Origin: CAZHOV01 sp964534315 | GTDB lineage: Bacteria; Bacteroidota; Bacteroidia; Chitinophagales; Saprospiraceae | Length of the DNA stretch: 64,000 nucleotides | Direction: 5' to 3' | Assembly (NCBI GenBank): GCA_964534315.1 | Contig: CAZHOV010000003.1 | Coordinates: forward strand, 16,296 to 80,295 | Shown: positions 36,801-45,035 of the stretch, in pieces | Layout: every line of letters starts with the position of its first letter | Position numbering within the stretch: the first letter of the stretch is position 1 | Program-made: the position numbers and the translations under genes | Notes under the pieces: model-generated | Database searches by the model: none | Seen by the model: the letters and a program-made list of their open reading frames with translations, nothing else | Told to the model about the DNA's origin: nothing

Positions 36801-39800
36801 AACCGAATTATTCTGCTCGAAAATGATGGGGCAGAAAACTTTTCTGAGTTAACACTTGATAGCCTCCCATTCAATGATGCAGATATTTCTGGAACAGACG
36901 TGGATTTAGATGGGGATATCGATCTTGTGGCGGCTATTGGCTTTCCTAGCAACCAAATCGCCTTGTATGAGAATACTGGGAATAGCCAGTTTTTCAAGTA
37001 CCTTATTGCCGATACTATAGCTTCTCCAGATGCCATTTTCTCAACTGATATTGATTTAGACAGTGACGAAGATTTAATTCTTTCTGGGATTAATGAAATT
37101 CATATATTCTTAAACGATGGTAATCAAAACTTTTCTTCTCAACTGGTTTCAGATACATCGAATCAACTTGAAGAGGTGCTGGCTGCAGATATGAATAATG
37201 ATGGTCAACCCGAAATTTTATCGGCATCTAAAGCAGATGACAAAATAGCGCTTTACCGCTTACTAAGCCCCATCCAGCCTCCTCTAACCCTTACCTACAC
37301 CATCAATGCCGGCCCACCCCAATCCGCCGGCCCCTTTACGCTGCAGGGCGACAGCCTGAGCTTTCCCATCTCGGGCCTGCCAACAGACATGCACGATATC
37401 TTAATCACAGAAATCATGGACGGTAATGGCTGTACCTTCGATGTGAACCTGACTGCGCAGGTGATCGTCGGAGCTTCGCCAACGACTACCAGTATTACCT
37501 CTACCTGCAATCCGGCATTAGTCGACGCTGACACTTCCTTTTTTACCGGTCCGACCGGCTGCGATAGCCTGGTGATCAGCGCGACGGCATTGGCAACTCC
37601 CGTTACGCCTGAAGGGCTGTTGGCGTATTATCCGTTTGATGGGGATCACCTGGATTATAGCGGGCGCGCCTACCACGGTATCCAATCCAATACACAGTTT
37701 GACTATGACCGATTTGGCGACGAGGACAAGGCCCTGGAGTTTGTCGGCAATAACCCTTCGGTGGAACTAACCAACTCGGACAACCTACTACCCGAAAATG
37801 GATTCACCATTGCCGGATGGGTCAAACCAGATCCGTGGCCGGCCGGGCACTCGAGGTATGTGTTGTTTTCCAAATACAATTGGATCGATGGCCAGCGGGA
37901 AATTCAAATCCAAACCAGAGAGGATGGGCAAATTGAGTTTAACGTCCATTATTCGGATGGCAACGCCAATCCGGCCAACAGCGCCTTTGGCTATGTCAAA
38001 ACGAATAAATGGAACCACTTTGTCGCCGTCTTTGATACTGCTAATGTAGGCTCCCTGTTTGTCAATGGCGAACTCGCAGATACCTTCCACCTGCCCATGC
38101 CCAGAACCATGTATCCCCAACCCATATATATGGGTGATTGTTTTTCCTGCGGAAATGGTCCATTAAAAGAACTACACGGCGCCCTGGATGATGTCTTTAT
38201 TTTTGAGCGCCCGCTAAGTCCCCAGGAAATCCGTCAATTGTACCTGGTGAAAGACCAAACGCCCTTCCAGTCGGTCTCCATCTGCCAGGGCGATAGCTAT
38301 TCGGTAGGAGGGAATACCTACACGCAACCGGGCATTTATACGGATCTCCTCACCAACGGCTATGGCTGCGATAGTGTACAAACTACTGCAATATCAGTCC
38401 TAGATCCTATGGTGCTTTCAACTACTTCTGATACGCTTACCTGCGTCGATACCAGCGTATTCTTAGCCAATACACTTGATACCAATGATATTTTTACCAC
38501 CTTCCAATGGGAAGATCCGGATGGAGCGTTGATACCGCAATATGCAGATACGCCCAAGACTAGTATTCTGATTTTGGAAAAACATACGGGAGATACGTTC
38601 TTCTTTGCTGAAAATACACCACTCGCTATTGAGGATTTTTCCTACTTTGGTGTCGGCTATAATGGTCCGGTAGACTATGGAAGTGACTGGTCTCCTTTAA
38701 GGATAGATAATTTTTCCCTTTTTCATACAGGAATGAACCCATTTACTTATGAAGAAGACTTTTCTTCTAATCCCGGTTTCACCTCATTGTCTGCTCCTCA
38801 TACCTGCTGGGATACTATTCAAGGCAATTATTGGGTCAATACCTATGATAATCTTGCGAATAACTATTTTGCCTATTCACCAAATATTGGAATGGTGGAC
38901 GATTCTTCCAATTTCATTATCCAATTCGACCTACTCAATGAAAAGGATAATTTTGGGACCTATCCCTCTATTTGTTTTTATAATCAAGAACCTGCAGCAT
39001 TTACAGATCCTTCCCGCGTTTTTAGGATTACCTTTCAAAATTCAGTAGACGTTCCAAGTCAATTTTTAATTAGGGATGCTGCGAACACTACGATAACATC
39101 CAATAACCAATACCAAGAAAATACCTGGTACACCATCGTCATCAAACAGGAAGGATTGGAACGACAACCGGAAGTACAGGAATCCGGCACCTACACTTTG
39201 CAAGCTACCAGTACCAGAGATGGGCAATTGTGTCAAAATCAATCGATGATAACGGTTTTAGAGAATACCACACCGCCAACCGCCCAATTGCAGGCGCAGC
39301 AAAATGTATTGACCTGCAGTACGCCTGTCCTTACCCTCGAAGGAACCAACTCTACCGGTCAGGGGGTACTTGATTATTCCTGGAATACGACAGATGGAAA
39401 TATTCTTTCAGACAATGGAGATCAGGCGACTATTGATGCTTCAGGTACTTATCAACTTATTGTGGAAGACCAGTTGAATGGTTGTTCGGATACGGTGACA
39501 CAAGCCATTACCCAAAACATCACCCTTCCCACAGCCGCACTAGCCACTTCCACAGACACCCTCACCTGTAGCACCCCATCCATCTCCCTCAATGCCAGCG
39601 GTTCAAGCGGACAGGACAATCTTATATTTTATTGGAGCACGGCCAACGGAAATATTGTAAATGCTAACGGAGCGGACTGTACAATAGATGCCCCGGGCAC
39701 CTACCAACTTATTGTAGAAGATGCCATCAACGGTTGTCAGGATACAATCACCCAGACCATTGAGCAGGATATCAGCGTTCCTACAGCAATCATCGCCAGT

Positions 39801-41867
39801 TCTGAAGATACCTTAACCTGTGCAGTCCTGTCCGCCAACCTCGATGGCTCGGGCTCTTCGGGGCAGCACGATCTGGTGTATTTTTGGAATACCACAGACG
39901 GTAATATTACGTCTGCCAATGGCCCGCTCAGCACCATCGATGCGTCCGGCACTTACCAACTTATTGTGGAAGATGCTGTCAATGGATGTAGGGATACGGC
40001 GGCTTATGTTATCGAACAAAACACCCTGCCTCCAGTGGCGGCACCCAATAGCTCTGCCGATACGATTACCTGCGCCACCTCAACTATTACGCTGGACGGA
40101 ACGCCCTCAACCGGGCAGGGGCCGCTAAACTACTTTTGGACGACCCAGAACGGAACTATTACCAATGATAACGGAATATCTATCGAATTAACAGCTCCGG
40201 GGCAGTACCAACTGGAAGTTGAAGACCTCGCTAACGGTTGCCGGGATACCATCCTCTATGAGATTGGTCAAAATACCACTCCCCCAATAGCGCAACTCAT
40301 CACTTCAGCAGATACCCTCACCTGTGCTGACACCCTTATCGGATTGGATGCGATGAGTTCTTCCGGCCAGGGCACCCTCTCGTTTCTCTGGAGTACGACC
40401 GACGGCAATATCACCATCAGTAGTGGCGATAATTGCCTGTTGAATGCGCCCGGCACCTACCAACTCATTGTCATAGACGACCTCAATGGCTGCCAGGATA
40501 CCCTCCAGCAGGTTATCGGGCAAGACACCCTGCCCCCAACTGCTATTTTGACTACTCCAGCCGATACGCTTACCTGCGAAGTCACCAGTGTCTATCTTGA
40601 CGGTACGGGGTCCGGCGGACAAGGAGGGTTGGTATGGGAATGGTCAACCATTGACGGAAATATCGCTTCACTAGGTGCCGGAACCTGCTTGATAGACGCG
40701 CCCGGCACCTATCAGATGATTATCGAAGATCAGCAAAACGGATGTACCAGTACGCTTTCCCAAACGATTTCAGAAAACACCCAAACTCCAGTGGCCGATG
40801 CGGGTCCTGATCTATCATTAGAATGCCTTGCCTCTTCCGTAATGGTAGATGCTGCATCTGTTTCTTCGGATGCCGACCAGTTTTTCTGGATAACTTCAAA
40901 CGGAAATATTATAGCAGGTAGCACCACCTTATCGCCGACCTTCAACGAGCCGGGAACTTATTCGTTGATAGCTCTTAATAACAGCAACGGGTGCGCCGAT
41001 ACTGCTACTCTCAGTTTAACCGCCACTACTTATCCGGAGGTAGAAATCCTTACGCAGGTCTCGGAGTTGTATTGTGCTGACACCATCACCTTGCAAGCAG
41101 TACTCCCCGATGGTTACCTCGGCGAATGGTTGACCAACAGCAATACCGCCAGGATCGATGATCCCTTTTCTCCTACAACCTTTGTATGGGGGTTAACGCC
41201 GGGCGAGCACAACTTTCAGTGGAACCTTTCCGCTCCCCAAGATAGCTGCTTCGACTATGCTAATACAGCTATCACCATAACCGTCGCCCAGCCTCCCCTG
41301 CCCGCAGACGACGTCTTCAAAGGCATTATCGGAGAGCTGCAAACCCTGGAAGTGCTGAAAAATGACACCCTGGATGGATTTAACGACTTCGAATTTGACT
41401 ATGCCGACCCCGTCGAAGGCGATCTATTATTAGAAGACATCGGTCGCTTTACCTATCAGCCTGCGGAGATCGGCACCTATACCACAACATTTCCCTACTG
41501 GCTCTGCCATCCTGATTGCATCAACCGCTGCGATACGGCCCTGGTCGAGCTAACCATGGAATTTGAGTGCCTGGAAGATTCCCTCATCGTAGCCCCCAAT
41601 GTAATTACCCCCGACGGTGACGGCTTAAACGATGTCTGGGAAGTAACCGCCATCTACGCCTGCCAGCAGCAGTTTGCCGACAACTCCCTCGTCATCTCCA
41701 ACCGCTACGGAGATATCGTCTACGAAGCTAATCCCTACAATAACGACTGGGGCGGCACCAACCAACAGGGTGAACCCTTACCACAAGGTACTTATTATTA
41801 TATCCTCCGCCTCAATGTCGGCGAAGGGGTCACGCTTAAAGGCTGGGTGGCGATTGTTGGAAAGTAA
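30825..41867 (+). CDS. Giant secreted mosaic adhesin-like protein (cohesin-like, FG-GAP, FGE-like, LamG, Ig-like repeats, CHU_C tail)
   Basis: 3680 residues with a signal peptide (MKHNFKQLAWNALFLIGLF). In order: a cohesin-like domain (~30-180); two tandem beta units (~310-500); an FG-GAP/VCBS propeller (~620-950; LDLDGDGDLDVFSASANDNK); a formylglycine-generating-enzyme-type domain (~1346-1606; YEVTQGEWQALMG, RLPTEAEWEYAARGG, YDMSGNVYEWCWDW, GFRLARG); a second FG-GAP block (~1819-2146); a LamG-like domain (~2263-2469; LLAYYPFDGDHLDYSG); seven Ig/PKD-like units (~2818-3403); a conserved domain and the CHU_C T9SS tail (~3489-3680). The FGE-like domain has one Cys where true enzymes have a CxxxxC pair, so catalysis is doubtful. 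FG-GAP DxDxDG loops suggest calcium binding. A surface adhesin is the likely role; the gene is a paralogue of the upstream LRR gene at both ends. Confidence 0.88.
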   Translation: MKHNFKQLAWNALFLIGLFPLFVNAGSAQVGLEITPSYLEVPQNTTLLLSVTTDNFTEVNSMQFSIEVDLTMLSYGGVINFNSSLPNFNNGNISLSTTPDTMLTVIWSDPNENNFTLSNGAVLFNISFFAIEEPCTLGDKELEIINSPLHPVEFTRALGGGNYQTLPVDITQGHATIDIGQSDCPYPCGYTDPDILCEPWVYDVISELRCTSDFCNQGANAFESYFCTVLADSTYYYMAVELCGTFDFNEDSYAIYDCHGNLLTTCSQGLGLPSCLPNYFNSGLSWPFDFNTIQTIWHCTEGLPSCGFTCGITSIETGTAVNISCTTNTTGPGNDEVSVSINYEGVDPEATLTNNGAGTIDPNSDDPATDPDGTIIITNLQEGDSWDITITGGNCDLTSAGTVPAMECDPVSCGITGLATSFNCISSTDGSNNDQVEVMIDYTGIEPSVTLTYNGAGTLTGDDPSVVESGIILVQGLTEGSPWNISIIGGGCDFIFGGNIDAQACDDHPCLSANLFSFADTIVCSGESLLLSPAGNWDVYVWNDGSNTSTLSISNGGTYSVTVTDVSGCTVADTVVVEQPNPDLSGLVATGDTVCPGDIGIIELRGFQEINFQEHIISINADRANSVYSLDLDGDGDLDVFSASANDNKVAWYENDGNQNFSEHLVTDDAQGPNTVYSSDLDSDGNLDILSTSWDDDKVAWYKNNGNSVFSSFIVTQNTQGPNSIHVFDLNSDGEKDLLIGSDDKVEWFENDGNENFIKHLLISNVNTSYIACIADVNLDTFIDAIAASRGNGNMYWFGNDGSGSFTQHLIPNSSCDVASIFPIDLDKDGSVDLITCAVCVNWEYKVYWYKNDGNGNFSEHVLTNLIDNPKSIFAEDINDDSNIDFLVASHDSDEITWFENDGNQNFSKHIVSYSANGPSSVFSIDLNKDGNIDVLSSSFWDDKIAWYEQLPQIEGPIVLEYQANGSPSQFTSPLPIVNGEVEFPIADLPLGVNTIDIISITDNYGCHFPLNDLSTEVLVENNGGNCPCSIQNVEISNVSCNLFGNYSFDIDFDASNLSGNIADLYIDGAFAAAIPVNQLPYNLENYSAQGDLIEVSICDDGNPGCCSNEIFFQLPACDTCFVCPPNKFIDCGEYDAEVFDLVNDTQQNPDDIPVFNQNIQIGWYTNINDNCDLASINVTNNENIDQCGSGTVTRIYSPIDQNGNASTCVQLIIINNDTPFFICDTECWSTPISGCNTHSLDDGVEWPCDITLFDCGASVEPNDLEVNPSVNIFDARPRIFENSCDLVGVSYEDSTLNYTAPTCTLIQRTWIVVDWCQPDGSFPLGYVTWEYVQYLELVDPVITTPDMIPIQGGSFDMGCTAEQNQPDCDGGQLPVHEVSIYDFSLGQYEVTQGEWQALMGTNPSGYPNCGLNCPVENVSFYDALTYCNRLSQEEGFTPCYYLDTIFSVVFDTLMADSNAYIPVYWKKDADGYRLPTEAEWEYAARGGLLSQGFRYAGSDSLNEVAWWNCIDGCDTKPVGQKQPNELGAYDMSGNVYEWCWDWYDFSFYTNSPSCMPGQETGGINRVVRGGYWFNQPQFCTVSTRSSRQPGFGFDNYIGFRLARGPVIPASDFELTQPINGAIDVPVDAALNWSSPSTCVEGYYLSMGTSPGNYDLLDSLDVGNVNTYQPADTFPDNTTIYVQLIPYNGLAVGEGTMEFSFTTVNCAISATIVPSDTILCPGSTSSLTASGGDSYNWSTGDTTAVLSIDQGGNYSVTVTDGGGCTGMAEVNVQQPNPDLNMLNIKGDTLCSGLIATVSLGGFITSSFQEILIDDQSDWPHDIHTGDIDQDGDQDIAIAYRAGGKISWWENLGNFQFSEHEIDTGLSSPKGVHISDVDQDGFIDVLFGGGGGTAGNVSWYQNDGTNNFTRIVLDDQITSPNQVYAVDLDQDNDVDIVATGISDNHLVWYENDGNQFFTKHVLANYFGQGTSFFVSDLNQDGALDIASHTGFFNNRIILLENDGAENFSELTLDSLPFNDADISGTDVDLDGDIDLVAAIGFPSNQIALYENTGNSQFFKYLIADTIASPDAIFSTDIDLDSDEDLILSGINEIHIFLNDGNQNFSSQLVSDTSNQLEEVLAADMNNDGQPEILSASKADDKIALYRLLSPIQPPLTLTYTINAGPPQSAGPFTLQGDSLSFPISGLPTDMHDILITEIMDGNGCTFDVNLTAQVIVGASPTTTSITSTCNPALVDADTSFFTGPTGCDSLVISATALATPVTPEGLLAYYPFDGDHLDYSGRAYHGIQSNTQFDYDRFGDEDKALEFVGNNPSVELTNSDNLLPENGFTIAGWVKPDPWPAGHSRYVLFSKYNWIDGQREIQIQTREDGQIEFNVHYSDGNANPANSAFGYVKTNKWNHFVAVFDTANVGSLFVNGELADTFHLPMPRTMYPQPIYMGDCFSCGNGPLKELHGALDDVFIFERPLSPQEIRQLYLVKDQTPFQSVSICQGDSYSVGGNTYTQPGIYTDLLTNGYGCDSVQTTAISVLDPMVLSTTSDTLTCVDTSVFLANTLDTNDIFTTFQWEDPDGALIPQYADTPKTSILILEKHTGDTFFFAENTPLAIEDFSYFGVGYNGPVDYGSDWSPLRIDNFSLFHTGMNPFTYEEDFSSNPGFTSLSAPHTCWDTIQGNYWVNTYDNLANNYFAYSPNIGMVDDSSNFIIQFDLLNEKDNFGTYPSICFYNQEPAAFTDPSRVFRITFQNSVDVPSQFLIRDAANTTITSNNQYQENTWYTIVIKQEGLERQPEVQESGTYTLQATSTRDGQLCQNQSMITVLENTTPPTAQLQAQQNVLTCSTPVLTLEGTNSTGQGVLDYSWNTTDGNILSDNGDQATIDASGTYQLIVEDQLNGCSDTVTQAITQNITLPTAALATSTDTLTCSTPSISLNASGSSGQDNLIFYWSTANGNIVNANGADCTIDAPGTYQLIVEDAINGCQDTITQTIEQDISVPTAIIASSEDTLTCAVLSANLDGSGSSGQHDLVYFWNTTDGNITSANGPLSTIDASGTYQLIVEDAVNGCRDTAAYVIEQNTLPPVAAPNSSADTITCATSTITLDGTPSTGQGPLNYFWTTQNGTITNDNGISIELTAPGQYQLEVEDLANGCRDTILYEIGQNTTPPIAQLITSADTLTCADTLIGLDAMSSSGQGTLSFLWSTTDGNITISSGDNCLLNAPGTYQLIVIDDLNGCQDTLQQVIGQDTLPPTAILTTPADTLTCEVTSVYLDGTGSGGQGGLVWEWSTIDGNIASLGAGTCLIDAPGTYQMIIEDQQNGCTSTLSQTISENTQTPVADAGPDLSLECLASSVMVDAASVSSDADQFFWITSNGNIIAGSTTLSPTFNEPGTYSLIALNNSNGCADTATLSLTATTYPEVEILTQVSELYCADTITLQAVLPDGYLGEWLTNSNTARIDDPFSPTTFVWGLTPGEHNFQWNLSAPQDSCFDYANTAITITVAQPPLPADDVFKGIIGELQTLEVLKNDTLDGFNDFEFDYADPVEGDLLLEDIGRFTYQPAEIGTYTTTFPYWLCHPDCINRCDTALVELTMEFECLEDSLIVAPNVITPDGDGLNDVWEVTAIYACQQQFADNSLVISNRYGDIVYEANPYNNDWGGTNQQGEPLPQGTYYYILRLNVGEGVTLKGWVAIVGK
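39276..41033 (+). repeat. Seven in-frame repeats of 84 codons (252 bp)
   Basis: The unit start (a Pro codon followed by Thr/Val/Ile-Ala) recurs at 39276, 39528, 39780, 40032, 40284, 40536 and 40788, always exactly 252 bp apart; the last unit is 246 bp. Each unit has the pattern DTLTC ... SGQ ... W-T-DGNI ... GTYQLIVED-x-NGC-x-DT with two conserved cysteines, probably one disulfide per Ig/PKD-like domain. Confidence 0.9.
41287..41867 (+). repeat. 581-bp segment duplicated at 29982-30562 (copy 2)
   Basis: Same length as copy 1, no indels; encodes the end of the giant protein including its sorting domain. Confidence 0.88.
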
Positions 41868-41910
41868 GGACGAGAGGACAGGAGGACAGGAGGACCAGAA
41901 GACCGGAGGA

Positions 41911-42022
41911 CCGGATCAGTCTGAAGGACTGACATTCCCTAAACTAGGCGGCAACGCCCCTAGGACAAGAGGACCAGATCAGTCTGAAAGACTGCCCCCC
42001 ACAACTAGGGGCAACGCCCTAC
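41911..42022 (+). repeat. REP-like elements, copies 2 and 3
   Basis: Copy 2 (41911-41966) has GGATCAGTCTGAAGGACTG and CTAGGCGGCAACGCCCCTAG; copy 3 (41974-42022) has GATCAGTCTGAAAGACTG and CTAGGGGCAACGCCCTA. The second half forms a hairpin with a GCAA loop. They fill the space between the giant gene and the convergent CHAT gene, and a degenerate GGACAGGA tract (41868-41910) precedes them. An open frame here is compositional. Confidence 0.8.
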
Positions 42023-42053
42023 GTAAATCCCCCCTGCGAGCCACTTCTTCAAC

Positions 42054-44981
42054 CTATCTCCTCCGGGTAACCCAACGATACATGACCAGCGCTCCCAGCA
42101 GGACAAAAGCGCCACTTAACCACCAGACCCAACCATAGGAAGCTTTACCCGAAATGGGGGAAATATCTCCGATGACGATGGGGGATGCCCAAAAGTAGGG
42201 GGCAGACTGAAAAGGATCCTTACCTTCTAAATAGTCCAGCTTGGCCTGCCGTAAGGCTTGATTTTTGGCCATGCCCTTGCTCAAATTGGTATAGAAGCGT
42301 TTCATTAAATTGGCCATAGCTGCGTCGTTGACGCTCCAGAAAGTAGGAACAATACTCTTTGCGCCGGCATACGAAAAGCCCCGCGCCAGACTGATGATGC
42401 CTTCTCCCCGATACAACTTCCCCAACCCGGTCTCACAAGCACTTAAGACCACCAACTCGGCAGGGATATCCAGATTGTAGAGCTGCCTGATATATAGCGG
42501 TTCATAGGGCATAGAATCTGTTGTTCCCGAAAAAGCCAGGAATGAAAAATCCGGACGCCGGTCTTCGAGCTTACCATGAGTAGCGATATGAATGATGCTG
42601 TGCTCCGGAAGCAGCTCCAAAAAACGGTCTTTGGTAGCTTGTTCTTCTACTACCGATTGACCAGGAATTAATTCGATAATGGCCTTCACTTCTTCCTGAT
42701 TATAAGCCAAGGGGCCCAGGTTTGCCCTGCGAAGCTCGGCAATTTCCACTTGCTCTTCGATAGGCGGAAAAGCAGGGGCCACCGCTAAAACGGAAGAACT
42801 CAAACTTGATGGAAGTCCGCTCATTTCTTTCCATAACGTACCCGAGTAATTATAACTAATGGTGTAGTCCCGAAGCAGGTAGTTATGTTGATGAAATTCT
42901 CCCGGATTTTCGGGCATCTCAGACAACAATAACGAAAACGGAATGTAACCGATCACATCTGACGGGGCGATAATCACCTCCTCCCTCCAAGAGTCTTTAA
43001 CCGGAGCGACTAATTTTTGATATAGCTGAAAAGCCTTTTCAGTGTACAAGGCATTCCAGTACTCATAATCGTTCCTTGACTTCTCCCGATCAATATGGTA
43101 TCGAAAAACACCCATGCGCATACTGTCGACCAACCCGTTTAAGTTTCCCTCCAGGGGCACGCGGTAAATCTCCTGCTCCAATTGGTTAACAGAAAAAACG
43201 TAGATGGCCTTTTCACTGACATAATAGCTGACAAACGATTGCTGTTCGGTCAATAACTCCTGCAAATCAGGCAAGGAAGCCAACTGTTCTTCATAACGCA
43301 ATTGATAATAGTCCGGAGCGACCAATTCGAGCTCTTCCAGCAGCTTACTGTATTTCGTTTTATAGTCTAACAAACTCCCTTTCAGCTCAACTAGGGTCTC
43401 ATTCTGCGCTGATAAGTCCTGCTCTTCTTCCGTAAAGATCTCTTGTTCAATCCGGGCAATCTGTTCCTTTATCAGTTGATCTTTCTTCATCAGGCTATCA
43501 GGCACCCCCGCAAAAGCAGCGGCTTTGGATTGAAAAATGGCTTCCAATAACAAATAATTTTTGCTGCGCTCACTCAATATCCACATGTCTTCCAATAGAT
43601 GCATATCCCTAAAAATCTGATAGAGCTCATAAAGCATTTCCATGCCAATCGAAATAGCTGGTTGAGCAGCATTGGCAAAAACCAGTTTGGTACCATCCTC
43701 CTTGAACGTCGTTTTGGCGTAGTCGATCAGCTGAACGCTCCGGTTGACGATCTCTCGCCCCTGCTGAAGATCCTGTACATCTCCAGACGCTCTGTACATG
43801 GCCAGCTGAAGATCCGCTTCTTTGACAAAAACATTCAGGAGGGTAGGTAATAATAGCACCTGCTCAAATTGACCGGGTTGGGAAATATCGTAATTGAGCG
43901 CCACATAGGCGGAATCCAGATAGGTCTTTGCCGACTTCAATTGTCCTTTTTCCTTATATGAATAGGCGATAGCGGCATAATTCCTTGCCGTTTCCGGATG
44001 CTTCATCCCTCTTGATTGCAGGTCGATGCGCAGCGCCTTTTGATGATACCCCATCGCTTGGGCATAATCACCCAGCTCCTGCCACCCATTGCCAATCATT
44101 TGATAACAATGGCCTGTTAGCGGATGCACCTCACCTAGTTGGCGTATTCGCATCTGCAGCGACTTTTCAAGGAAGTTGATTCCCTCTCGAATATTTCCTA
44201 AGGCATAGGCATTCATGCCTCTATTGAAATTCACGTGATGCAATCCGGGATGTGCTTCTCCTTGTAGTTTTTTAAACAACTGCGTAGCTTCCTTATAGTA
44301 AATATCCGCATTTTCATAATCGCCAACCCTGGTATAATTGATCGCAATATTGCTGTAGTAAGGCCCTAATTGGGGATGTTCATCCCCCAGATTGATTTTT
44401 ACGTTGCTAATCGCTTTTTGTAAATAAAGAATGGCCTGGGCGTAATCTTGCTTGTAAAAGTTGGCTACCGCAATGGAGTTATAGATCTTATTTTGGATAA
44501 GAAAATCGGGATCATCAGATTTTGAAAGGTGTTCCAGCGCTTTTTGGGAAGATTGAATACCTTGATTGTAATTCCCTAACTGACTTTGCACAAAAGACCT
44601 GGCCCGAAGCGCAGCAGCCAGATTATCATGAGGAAGCGGAGTTACTTTTTGAAAACTGGAAACAGAAGAATCTGCCAGCTCCAAAGCGCGGTTGAATTTT
44701 CCCAGATTCAACATGCAATCCTCCTTCTTGATGTAGACATCTCCCAGTGCTAAATAATCGATGGAATCCTGTGCGAGATAGTGTTGAATGACCTTTGTGA
44801 AACGAATATCCGCTTCTTCATACTGTTGCTGAACCATCAGCTGGTTGCCCTCTTCCAGATAGCGTTCAACATCCGATTGAATGGTTGGAGTCATCTTTTG
44901 AGAAGGAGTCTGAGTTATTCCCAAAAAGCAGGAACAAAGAAGAACCAAGCAAGGAAGAAGGCATTTTAGCAGGTACGGCAT
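42054..44981 (-). CDS. TPR-CHAT protein, exported and membrane-anchored
   Basis: 975 residues. A signal sequence (MPYLLKCLLPCLVLLCSCFLG) is followed by about ten tetratricopeptide repeats up to residue ~400 (SIAVANFYKQDYAQAILYLQ; YAAIAYSYKEKGQLKSAKTY), a helical linker, and a CHAT (caspase-like peptidase) domain at ~650-940 with the catalytic pair His802 (IIHIATHGK) and Cys849 (VLSACETGLG). The end is a transmembrane helix (WVWWLSGAFVLLGALVMY) and a basic tail. The signal sequence and C-terminal anchor place TPR and CHAT in the periplasm, unlike the cytoplasmic CHAT proteins of type III-E CRISPR systems. It is the third gene of the ECF sigma/anti-sigma operon (54-bp gap). The substrate is unknown; TPRs probably bind a partner. 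Confidence 0.9.
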   Translation of the reverse strand: MPYLLKCLLPCLVLLCSCFLGITQTPSQKMTPTIQSDVERYLEEGNQLMVQQQYEEADIRFTKVIQHYLAQDSIDYLALGDVYIKKEDCMLNLGKFNRALELADSSVSSFQKVTPLPHDNLAAALRARSFVQSQLGNYNQGIQSSQKALEHLSKSDDPDFLIQNKIYNSIAVANFYKQDYAQAILYLQKAISNVKINLGDEHPQLGPYYSNIAINYTRVGDYENADIYYKEATQLFKKLQGEAHPGLHHVNFNRGMNAYALGNIREGINFLEKSLQMRIRQLGEVHPLTGHCYQMIGNGWQELGDYAQAMGYHQKALRIDLQSRGMKHPETARNYAAIAYSYKEKGQLKSAKTYLDSAYVALNYDISQPGQFEQVLLLPTLLNVFVKEADLQLAMYRASGDVQDLQQGREIVNRSVQLIDYAKTTFKEDGTKLVFANAAQPAISIGMEMLYELYQIFRDMHLLEDMWILSERSKNYLLLEAIFQSKAAAFAGVPDSLMKKDQLIKEQIARIEQEIFTEEEQDLSAQNETLVELKGSLLDYKTKYSKLLEELELVAPDYYQLRYEEQLASLPDLQELLTEQQSFVSYYVSEKAIYVFSVNQLEQEIYRVPLEGNLNGLVDSMRMGVFRYHIDREKSRNDYEYWNALYTEKAFQLYQKLVAPVKDSWREEVIIAPSDVIGYIPFSLLLSEMPENPGEFHQHNYLLRDYTISYNYSGTLWKEMSGLPSSLSSSVLAVAPAFPPIEEQVEIAELRRANLGPLAYNQEEVKAIIELIPGQSVVEEQATKDRFLELLPEHSIIHIATHGKLEDRRPDFSFLAFSGTTDSMPYEPLYIRQLYNLDIPAELVVLSACETGLGKLYRGEGIISLARGFSYAGAKSIVPTFWSVNDAAMANLMKRFYTNLSKGMAKNQALRQAKLDYLEGKDPFQSAPYFWASPIVIGDISPISGKASYGWVWWLSGAFVLLGALVMYRWVTRRR

Positions 44982-45035
44982 AGATCGGTTTTTTTCGAAA
45001 ATAACAATTTTAGCCTTTTAATTGTGCGGATAGCC

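Noticed and set aside
41674..42138. 154-codon plus-strand ORF extending past the giant gene
   Set aside because: Overlaps the CHU_C tail in another frame and then runs through the REP-like copies; no coding evidence.
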